Of a DNA stretch of 11,563 nucleotides, positions 1 through 5,877 are shown piece by piece (the first letter of the stretch is position 1; every line of letters begins with the position of its first letter). Location of the stretch: NCBI GenBank assembly GCA_964541895.1, contig CAZISM010000154.1, positions 1 through 11,563 on the forward strand. The letters run 5' to 3'. This DNA comes from CAZISM01 sp964541895 (GTDB lineage Bacteria; Zhuqueibacterota; Zhuqueibacteria; Residuimicrobiales; Residuimicrobiaceae). The notes beneath the pieces are model-generated. The model did no database searches and had not been told where the DNA came from. It worked only from the letters and a program-made list of their open reading frames with translations. The translations under genes and the position numbers were made by a program.

Positions 1-1
1 T

Positions 2-508
2 TTCGATTTTCGCCCGGTCTACGGCCAGGACCACCTCGCCAAACAGCTGCGTGAACATATCCATCATGTCACGTCCAGTTTTGACACCTTTTTCATCTAC
101 ATGATCGAAGGCATGTTGAGCGTTGGCATTCCCGAAACGATGCAGAAATTGAAAGCACCCGTCGATCTCAAACTGCTTCTGCTCCCCATCGTTGACGCGG
201 CCCGGCTCTATGCGGTCAAATATAAGCTGGAGGAAACCAATACCTCCCGGCGTCTGGCCGCCCTGCAGGAGCAGGGCCTGTTCTCGCCGGCGCTGTTCCG
301 AAGCGTTTCCTTCTGCTATAATTTCATCATGCAGCTGCGCTTCAGACATCAGAAAGAATGTTACGAGGAAAATCGCCCGGTCGACAACATCCTCGATCCG
401 CAAAAGCTGACCGACCTGGAGTCGATGCTGCTCAAACGTCACATCGATCTGCTGGAAGAAATAAAGAATAAAATCAGCCTTGATTACAAAGGAAGCAAAC
501 TCAAATAG
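2..508 (+). CDS. DUF294-type putative signalling nucleotidyltransferase, C-terminal part (5' end outside window)
   Basis: The frame is open from the left edge to the TAG at 506-508, giving the last 168 residues of a longer protein. It begins with FDFRPVYG, a segment typical of the end of the DUF294 (GlnD-like) nucleotidyltransferase domain. A helical DUF294_C-like tail follows (AARLYAVKYKLEETNTSRRL, then RFRHQKECYEENRPVDNILD). Full-length relatives are usually around 600 residues, with cNMP-binding and paired CBS domains ahead of this part; those lie outside the window and cannot be checked. The family is regarded as a cytoplasmic signalling protein of uncertain reaction and is often encoded beside DUF485/ActP-type symporter genes. 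Here DUF485 starts 48 nt downstream on the same strand, so a link to acetate uptake is likely. The internal ATG at 101 is in frame but is not the true start. Confidence 0.82.
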   Translation, partial: FDFRPVYGQDHLAKQLREHIHHVTSSFDTFFIYMIEGMLSVGIPETMQKLKAPVDLKLLLLPIVDAARLYAVKYKLEETNTSRRLAALQEQGLFSPALFRSVSFCYNFIMQLRFRHQKECYEENRPVDNILDPQKLTDLESMLLKRHIDLLEEIKNKISLDYKGSKLK

Positions 509-532
509 CCGGTACACCGTGCATTCCATTCA

Positions 533-549
533 CCCTAACCAATCAGGAG
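533..549 (+). promoter_or_regulatory. Leader motif plus ribosome binding site of the DUF485 gene
   Basis: CCCTAACCAA (533-542) is followed by AGGAGA (545-550), with 7 nt between AGGAG and the ATG at 557. The same ten bases precede the Shine-Dalgarno of the next gene. AGGAGA is an ordinary strong ribosome binding site; the role of the repeated decamer is unknown. Confidence 0.55.
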
Positions 550-556
550 AGATCGT

Positions 557-871
557 ATGGGCATTCAGGCGAATCGGGTTTATGAAATTCTAGAGTCGGC
601 CAAGTTCAAGGACCTGGTAAAAAAACGGTTGCGGGTTTCTCTGTCCCTGACCGCCGTCATGCTGATCGTCTATTTTGGCTTCATCCTTTCCATCGCCTTC
701 TTCAAGGAGATTCTGGCTGTCAAAATCGGCGGACACATCACGCTGGGATTGCCCGTCGGCATCGGCATCATTGTCTTCGCATGGCTCCTGACCGGCTGGT
801 ATACCCGCTGGGCGAATCGCGATTACGACAGGGCGGTGCGTGAGCTGCGCAATGAAATCCTGGAAAAGTAA
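557..871 (+). CDS. DUF485 family small inner-membrane protein (YjcH-like)
   Basis: A 104-residue protein with two predicted transmembrane helices (about residues 28-49 and 62-83), a basic N-terminal stretch (KFKDLVKKRLR) and a charged C-terminal tail, the layout of DUF485. The segment after the second helix (LLTGWYTRWANRDYDRA) fits the family pattern, in which a Y...A motif follows a glycine-rich second helix. In Escherichia coli the DUF485 gene yjcH lies directly upstream of actP. The protein is thought to be an accessory subunit or partner of SSS-type acetate symporters, though its biochemical role is not settled. Here it sits 36 nt before the ActP gene. The ATG at 557 has AGGAGA at the right distance, and the length is typical of the family. 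Confidence 0.88.
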   Translation: MGIQANRVYEILESAKFKDLVKKRLRVSLSLTAVMLIVYFGFILSIAFFKEILAVKIGGHITLGLPVGIGIIVFAWLLTGWYTRWANRDYDRAVRELRNEILEK

Positions 872-885
872 AAACCCCATCCTTC

Positions 886-899
886 CCCTAACCAAGGAG
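886..899 (+). promoter_or_regulatory. Leader motif plus ribosome binding site that fixes the GTG start of actP
   Basis: CCCTAACCAA (886-895) overlaps AAGGAG (894-899). The spacer to GTG at 908 is 8 nt. The in-frame ATG at 917 would lie 17 nt away, so GTG is preferred. The decamer is identical to that at 533-542. Confidence 0.55.
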
Positions 900-907
900 A
901 ACCAGCC

Positions 908-2455
908 GTGGACGCAATGCAAACGACACTCGGACAGGTAAACCTGGCCTCCATCATCATCTTTTTTGTCTTTGTCGCCATCACCCTCGCCATCACTTAC
1001 TGGGCTGCCAAACGGACCAAAACCACCTCGGAATTTTACGCCGCAGACCGGAGCATTTCCGGTTTTCAGAACGGCCTGGCCTTGTCCGGCGACTATATGA
1101 GCGCCGCGTCATTTTTAGGCATCGCCGGTATGGTGTCCCTGAAAGGATATGACGGTTTGATTTACTCCATCGGTTTTCTGGTGGGCTGGCCGCTGGTCAT
1201 GTTTTTGATCGCAGAACCGTTGCGCAACCTCGGCAAGTTCACCTTTGCCGATGTTGTCGCCTTCAGACTGAAGCAGAAACCGGTTCGTATCGCCTCGTCG
1301 GTCGGCTCGTTGATGACCATCGTCTTTTACCTGATCGCGCAGATGGTCGGCGCCGGCTCGCTGATCAATATTCTGTTCGGCCTTCCTTATGAGGCAGCTG
1401 TGATCGTCGTCGGCATGGTGATGATCGCCTACGTGCTTTTCGGCGGCATGCTGGCCACCACCTGGGTGCAAATCATCAAAGCGGTCCTGCTGCTGTCCGG
1501 CGCCACCTTTCTGGTGATCATGACGCTGTCGCATTTCGGCATGAACCCGGTAGCCCTGTTTGAGCAGGCCGCCGTAAAGTACACCGATGCGGTATTGTCA
1601 CCCGGCGGCTTTGTAAAAAATCCCTGGGATGCCATTTCACTGGGCCTGGCGCTGATTCTGGGCACAGCCGGCCTGCCCCATATTTTGATGCGCTTTTTCA
1701 CCGTGCCGGATGCCAAACAGGCGCGCAAATCGGTATTTGTCGCCACCGGATTTATCGGCTATTTTTACATCCTGACCTTCATTATCGGTTTTGGCGCCAT
1801 GGTGCTGGTCGGTCAGGATGTCATCACCGGCATCGACAAGGGCGGCAATATGGCGGCTCTGTTGCTGGCGGAGTCGGTGGGCGGCCAATTCTTTCTCGGC
1901 TTTATAGCCGCTGTAGCCTTCGCCACCATTCTCGCCGTTGTGGCCGGGCTGACGCTTTCCGGCGCTTCCACCCTGTCGCATGATCTCTATGTCAACGTCA
2001 TTAAAAAAGGGAAAACCGATGAGGCCGGCGAAGTGCGCGTGGCCCGGGTCTCCACCCTGTTTATCGGCGCCCTGGCCATCGTACTGGGCCTGACCTTCAA
2101 AGGCCAAAATGTCGCCTTTATGGTGGGGTTGGCCTTTGCCATCGCCGCCAGCGCCAACTTTCCCTCGCTTCTGCTATCCATCATGTGGAAAAAATTCACC
2201 ACCGCCGGCGCTGTGGCCAGCATCATCACCGGTGCAGGATTGGCGGTCATTCTGATCATCCTCAGCCCAACGGTTTGGGTGGATATTTTTAAAAACCAGG
2301 AAGCTGTTTTCCCACTGAAAAATCCGGCGCTCATCTCCATGAGCGCGGCGTTTTTAGCCGGCTTTATCGTCTCCATCCTGACCAAGGAAGAGAGCGCTGA
2401 AACCAAATTTGAGGATGAAAAACTTCGCACCTACCTCGGCATTGGCGCAGATTGA
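908..2455 (+). CDS. actP: Sodium/acetate symporter, SSS family (ActP type)
   Basis: A 515-residue polytopic membrane protein with about 13 hydrophobic segments, expected to import acetate or a related short carboxylate with sodium across the inner membrane. It carries both SSS signatures: AYVLFGGMLATTWVQ around residues 174-188, and GLPHILMRFFTVPDAKQARK around 255-274. LTLSGASTLSHDLYVN (about 348-363) supplies the serines expected near the Na2 site (Ser351 and Ser354 by analogy). It is slightly shorter than E. coli ActP (about 549 residues), mainly because the N-terminus is short and no periplasmic leader is present. GTG is chosen as start because of the AAGGAG 8 nt upstream. The preceding DUF485 gene strongly supports the ActP branch rather than proline or sugar symporters. 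Exact substrate (acetate, pyruvate, propionate, glycolate) cannot be read from sequence. Confidence 0.88.
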   Translation: MDAMQTTLGQVNLASIIIFFVFVAITLAITYWAAKRTKTTSEFYAADRSISGFQNGLALSGDYMSAASFLGIAGMVSLKGYDGLIYSIGFLVGWPLVMFLIAEPLRNLGKFTFADVVAFRLKQKPVRIASSVGSLMTIVFYLIAQMVGAGSLINILFGLPYEAAVIVVGMVMIAYVLFGGMLATTWVQIIKAVLLLSGATFLVIMTLSHFGMNPVALFEQAAVKYTDAVLSPGGFVKNPWDAISLGLALILGTAGLPHILMRFFTVPDAKQARKSVFVATGFIGYFYILTFIIGFGAMVLVGQDVITGIDKGGNMAALLLAESVGGQFFLGFIAAVAFATILAVVAGLTLSGASTLSHDLYVNVIKKGKTDEAGEVRVARVSTLFIGALAIVLGLTFKGQNVAFMVGLAFAIAASANFPSLLLSIMWKKFTTAGAVASIITGAGLAVILIILSPTVWVDIFKNQEAVFPLKNPALISMSAAFLAGFIVSILTKEESAETKFEDEKLRTYLGIGAD

Positions 2456-2488
2456 TCAAATGGTTCGTCCTTCCTGATTTCCGGTATT

Positions 2489-2524
2489 GGAACAAATCCG
2501 GTTTGCGAACGCCGGGTTTGTTCC
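2489..2524 (+). repeat. Strong inverted repeat between actP and the porin gene (hairpin without U-tract)
   Basis: GGAACAAATCCGG (2489-2501) pairs with CCGGGTTTGTTCC (2512-2524) over 13 positions, one of them a G-U pair, around a 10-nt loop. The following bases are ATTCAGG, so there is no U-tract and a classical intrinsic terminator is unlikely. It sits 33 nt downstream of the actP stop and 38 nt before the porin ATG. That position suits an RNA stabilising or processing element that sets the actP-to-porin transcript ratio. Function is inferred. Confidence 0.6.
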
Positions 2525-2562
2525 ATTCAGGACCGTTTAACACTCTTCAGCCTGGAGGCATA

Positions 2563-3783
2563 ATGAAAAAACAATTATTCGTGTTCCTGTTGTTTGCCTT
2601 TACCGCGGCCTGGGCACAAACCGCTCAGCCGACGTCGGGCCTGGCCTGGTCCGGATATGTGAAAAGCGATCTATTATACGACTCACGTCAGACCGAATCC
2701 TTTCGCGAAGGACATTTCCTTCTCTACCCGTCCAATGCTAAAACGGACCAGCAGGGGCTCGACATCAACGATCAACCCTCCTTCAACATTCTTTCCATCC
2801 AAACCCGTTTGAACGGCAAAATCAGCGGGCCGGACGCGTTCGGCGCCAAAACATCCGGGACCATTGAAGGCGAATTTTTCGGCACCTCGGACGCCGACCT
2901 GCCCGGATTTCGCCTTCGACTCGCTTTCCTCAAACTCGATTGGAAAAAGCTCTCCCTGCTGGCAGGCCAAACCTGGCATCCCCTCTTTGTCATGGAAATG
3001 TTCCCTGCCGTGGTCTCATTTAATACCGGTGCGCCTTTCCAGCCTTTTTCCCGCAACCCCCAGGTAAGGCTGGTCTATACGGCCAAAAAGTTGAAATTGA
3101 TCGGCGTCGCCGCCTCGCAGCGGGATTTTGCCAGCAACGGCCCTGCGGGCGTGACCAGCGCCTATCTGCGCAATTCGGTGTTGCCCAACCTCCATGCCCA
3201 GATGCAGATCACGGTGGACAACCATCTGCTGGGCGCCGGTGTGGATTATAAAAAAATAACCCCGCGGATCGTCACCACAAAAAACTACAAAACCGATCAG
3301 ACCATCGCCTCCACCGCCTTCCTGGGTTACGCCAGGCTTGACCTCAAACCGGTTACGGTCAAAATGGAGGGCGTCTATGGCGGCAATCTGGCTGATCAAT
3401 TGATGCTGGGCGGTTATGCGATCCGTTCCGTGGATGACGCCACCGGCTACGAAACCTATACGGCGCTAAAGTGTTACTCGCTCTGGGGTGAGCTCTCTGT
3501 GGGCAAAGATATCGAATACGGCCTCTTTGCCGGCTATACGAAAAACCTCGGCGCCGAGGAGAACACCGCCGGATCCTATTTTGGCCGCGGTGTCAATATC
3601 GCAAGCCTGTTTCGCGTTTCGCCCAGGGTCCAGATCAATTCCGGCAAGACGCGGGTGTCCACCGAGGTGGAATATACACGGGCCGGGTACGGCCTCAACA
3701 ACAACGCCAACAAGGGCAAAGTGGAAAGCGCAAAAAATATTTCCAACTTGAGACTCTTGCTGGCGGTTTATTATTTCTTCTAG
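2563..3783 (+). CDS. Outer-membrane porin-like beta-barrel protein
   Basis: A 406-residue protein starting at ATG 2563, with TGGAGG 4 nt upstream. The frame extends upstream to a TTG at 2452, but that would remove the N-terminal signal and has no ribosome site. Residues 1-19 form a signal peptide (MKKQLFVFLLFAFTAAWAQ, cleavage near AWA-Q). The mature protein alternates short beta-strand-like segments with charged loops and ends in aromatic residues (LLLAVYYFF), with the C-terminal Phe expected of barrel proteins recognised by the BAM complex. LAGQTWHPLFVMEMFP and FNTGAPFQPFSRNPQVRL recall a widespread uncharacterised barrel family of Bacteroidota; a DcaP-like porin relationship is possible. 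The gene follows actP in the same direction, so it may be the outer-membrane entry for the same carboxylate. That substrate link is inference. Confidence 0.75.
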   Translation: MKKQLFVFLLFAFTAAWAQTAQPTSGLAWSGYVKSDLLYDSRQTESFREGHFLLYPSNAKTDQQGLDINDQPSFNILSIQTRLNGKISGPDAFGAKTSGTIEGEFFGTSDADLPGFRLRLAFLKLDWKKLSLLAGQTWHPLFVMEMFPAVVSFNTGAPFQPFSRNPQVRLVYTAKKLKLIGVAASQRDFASNGPAGVTSAYLRNSVLPNLHAQMQITVDNHLLGAGVDYKKITPRIVTTKNYKTDQTIASTAFLGYARLDLKPVTVKMEGVYGGNLADQLMLGGYAIRSVDDATGYETYTALKCYSLWGELSVGKDIEYGLFAGYTKNLGAEENTAGSYFGRGVNIASLFRVSPRVQINSGKTRVSTEVEYTRAGYGLNNNANKGKVESAKNISNLRLLLAVYYFF

Positions 3784-3808
3784 ATTTTTCACACGGATAG
3801 AGCCGCGC

Positions 3809-3836
3809 ACGCTGAACGCGTCGTTGCGTTCAGCGT
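3809..3836. terminator. Perfect 11-bp inverted repeat in the convergent junction, possible bidirectional terminator
   Basis: ACGCTGAACGC (3809-3819) and GCGTTCAGCGT (3826-3836) are exact reverse complements around the 6-nt loop GTCGTT. A further GCCG (3802-3805) and CGGC (3841-3844) could clamp the base. It begins 26 nt after the porin stop and lies 116 nt past the minus-strand gene that converges on it. No T-run follows directly on either strand (a short T-run at 3785-3789 lies further out for minus-strand reading). It could therefore be a Rho-assisted or stability hairpin, or a REP-like element, rather than a textbook terminator. Confidence 0.4.
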
Positions 3837-3847
3837 ACGTCGGCAAA

Positions 3848-3893
3848 ATAGTTTCACGCCCTCCGCTGCAAAGCGGAATGGAGAACGAACTAT
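3848..3893. other. Second dyad in the convergent junction with an inner GNRA-type hairpin
   Basis: ATAGTT (3848-3853) can pair with AACTAT (3888-3893), enclosing CCGCT-GCAA-AGCGG (3863-3876), a 5-bp stem with a GCAA tetraloop on the plus strand. AACGA (3884-3888) and TCGTT (3893-3897) can form a competing 5-bp hairpin. These are weak individually, and the reading is by eye. The rest of 3784-3951 holds no gene I can support. Confidence 0.25.
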
Positions 3894-3951
3894 CGTTGGT
3901 GCCCCTTCAGGCCCGCGCTTTGCTTCCTGATCCTGTTCAGCCATTACCGAA

Positions 3952-5796
3952 TTACTTTGTAACAGCAGAGACCTCGTCGATATAAAACACAGCGGCCGGC
4001 ACCGGCTCGTCGCCATCCTCCAGCGGCTCATGCGGGGTTTCGTTCACCGTTTTCCGCGTCGGCGTACTGCGATAGGGACCGGTACGAAACGAGATCCGTT
4101 CCAGGGATTGCACCGCCTCAGCCAGCGGTTCATGTTTCAGAATAGTCTTGCCGTCCACATGGAGGTCAAAGGTGCCAAAGGGCCGGGCCTCAATATTCAG
4201 AGCAACGGTGTGCCATCGATCCAATTGATAGGATTGCAGCGACCGCTCGCCGGTTTTGACCTGACCGTCGTTATCGAATTTCAAACAGATGGCGCGATTG
4301 CCGAAGCGGTCGGTGACATCCACTTCCAGCACGCCGGCATAGCTGGTTTCGGTCAGTATTTTGAATTTCAATTCAACGTGTTGACCTGTTTCGAAAACGC
4401 GGATAGCCCTGGCATAGTCGTACGGATCCCGATCCTTCAGGCGCAGGCTTTTATCGGTTTTGCCGGGAAATTCCACCACATCCACCGGCGCCCATTGTGG
4501 CGCGTAAATATTCCACTCCTTCACCGCACCGCCGGCCGGCAGGTCGTCAAAGGTATCCCGCACCGCACCCTTGACCGCATCACGGATAGGCAGCGGAATG
4601 CGGCTGACCCAGATGTCCTCCTTGTTCATACTGTAGGTAAGCCACATATCCTCACCAGGCGGATTGCCGTTGCCTTCGACGATGCCGCGCACATAGCATG
4701 GACCGAAATCTTTCCAGCGGCCGAAAAACCGGCGCGGCGGCACTTCGCCCTGAACAATGGCCATGTGATCGTAGAGAATGCCGTCCTCACCCGAGACCAC
4801 CACCAGCGGATAGCGATGTTCGTCCATTTCGATGGGATTATACACCATGGCGAATCGACCATCCTCAGTGGCCTGGCCCCACACTTTGCCGCCGGCCATG
4901 ATCAGCGTAGGAACGCGCACGGGATCTGAAAACGTCGCGCCCTCATCAAACGACAAGCCGCACATGGATCGCTTCCACAGCGCCACCACCGCACCGTCCT
5001 GGCGATGAAACCAGGAAAGCGCGCTGCCGGCTTTTTTAAAACTGTAAAATCCGTCCAGCCCCTTGTCCTCATCCCACCACTGCGCCACCATCAGTTTATT
5101 GGCCAGCAGCTCGTCACAGGCGCGGACAAAGGCTTTGTCTGCGGAGGTTTTGTAATACGGATAGGCGGTGTTGCTTTCGTTCCAACGGGTGTGGCTGCTG
5201 TAGCGGATGAAATAGATGGGTCCCAGGCTGCCGTCCTGATAGATCTCGCGAACCACCCGACCGATGCCGCCCGGTCCAAAGGGATTCTCGGCATGGCCGT
5301 AAAACGCCAGCGTCAACAGGCGATTTTCTTTGCTGACATAAAATCCCATGCGCTGGTGCATCATATAGCCGTTATAGCCTTCAGGAATCAATGTGCCCTT
5401 GGGCGGCTGATACGGCGGAAACAGCACCAGCGGCTTTCCCCAGTTCCGGCCGTCTTTGGAGGTCACCAGCAGCGTCTGCCCGGGAGCGATGTGTTCATCC
5501 ACCGGATTGCTGAGATACTGCTGATAAAAGGTGTTGTTCCAGTAGCACAGATTGGAGGCGTGGCTGTAGGTCCAGCCGCTGCCCTCCACCCAATCCGGGT
5601 GGGTACGGTTGACGCGCACGGTCTGACGGCTTTCAACTCCCACGGCATAGGGCAATCGTCCGTCATGCACGCGCGGATCGATGGTCACTCCGCCCATGTA
5701 GCGCACCGGTTCATGGATGCTGCCGGTTTGGGAGTACCCGGGAGCGGCGAGCAGAAGCATAAAACAGGCCAAGCTGTAATAAAAATTGCTTTTCAT
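3952..5796 (-). CDS. Exported sialidase-like (BNR/Asp-box) beta-propeller protein with C-terminal jelly-roll-like domain
   Basis: A 614-residue protein beginning at the ATG at 5796; extension to a TTG at 5841 would only add residues ahead of the signal. Residues 1-23 are a signal peptide (hydrophobic LACFMLLLAAPGYS). Residues about 30-405 look like a sialidase-fold propeller with two Asp-box-like repeats: SKDGRNW at 113-119 and SFDEGATF at 282-289. Residues about 412-613 (TFDDLPAGG, then FDLHVDGKTIL, ending VFYIDEVS) resemble a concanavalin/LamG-type jelly roll, plausibly glycan-binding. The GH33 arginine triad and N-terminal RIP motif are not evident, so true sialidase activity is doubtful; a polysaccharide lyase or another hydrolase on a propeller scaffold is equally possible. 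It follows the GH20 gene by 72 nt with only a weak GGGGT ribosome site, suggesting co-transcription and possibly translational coupling. Periplasmic or secreted location is expected. Confidence 0.7.
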   Translation of the reverse strand: MKSNFYYSLACFMLLLAAPGYSQTGSIHEPVRYMGGVTIDPRVHDGRLPYAVGVESRQTVRVNRTHPDWVEGSGWTYSHASNLCYWNNTFYQQYLSNPVDEHIAPGQTLLVTSKDGRNWGKPLVLFPPYQPPKGTLIPEGYNGYMMHQRMGFYVSKENRLLTLAFYGHAENPFGPGGIGRVVREIYQDGSLGPIYFIRYSSHTRWNESNTAYPYYKTSADKAFVRACDELLANKLMVAQWWDEDKGLDGFYSFKKAGSALSWFHRQDGAVVALWKRSMCGLSFDEGATFSDPVRVPTLIMAGGKVWGQATEDGRFAMVYNPIEMDEHRYPLVVVSGEDGILYDHMAIVQGEVPPRRFFGRWKDFGPCYVRGIVEGNGNPPGEDMWLTYSMNKEDIWVSRIPLPIRDAVKGAVRDTFDDLPAGGAVKEWNIYAPQWAPVDVVEFPGKTDKSLRLKDRDPYDYARAIRVFETGQHVELKFKILTETSYAGVLEVDVTDRFGNRAICLKFDNDGQVKTGERSLQSYQLDRWHTVALNIEARPFGTFDLHVDGKTILKHEPLAEAVQSLERISFRTGPYRSTPTRKTVNETPHEPLEDGDEPVPAAVFYIDEVSAVTK

Positions 5797-5861
5797 ACGC
5801 TTACCCCATGTGTTAGTTCGCTGTAGCGATTGGTTGAGCAAAGGCTGCAGATCAGGCGGAT

Positions 5862-5877
5862 GGTCGCTCTAGCGACC
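5862..5877 (-). repeat. Small hairpin enclosing the GH20 stop codon
   Basis: On the minus strand GGTCGC-TAGA-GCGACC forms a 6-bp perfect stem whose loop contains the TAG stop of the GH20 gene. It lies at the head of the 72-nt gap before the next gene and has no U-tract. It could affect transcript processing or reinitiation, or be chance. Confidence 0.3.

Noticed and set aside
2452..2562. N-terminal extension of the porin from a TTG overlapping the actP stop
   Set aside because: It would bury the signal peptide, run through the hairpin and lacks a ribosome site; ATG 2563 has TGGAGG.
4593..4610. SRIPLP in the propeller protein as the sialidase RIP motif
   Set aside because: It lies at the end of the propeller (about residue 398), whereas the GH33 RIP motif is near the start of the catalytic domain.
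4030..4929. 299-codon plus-strand open frame opposite the propeller gene
   Set aside because: Antisense shadow: the opposite strand has a signal peptide and Asp boxes, and this frame gives no recognisable protein.
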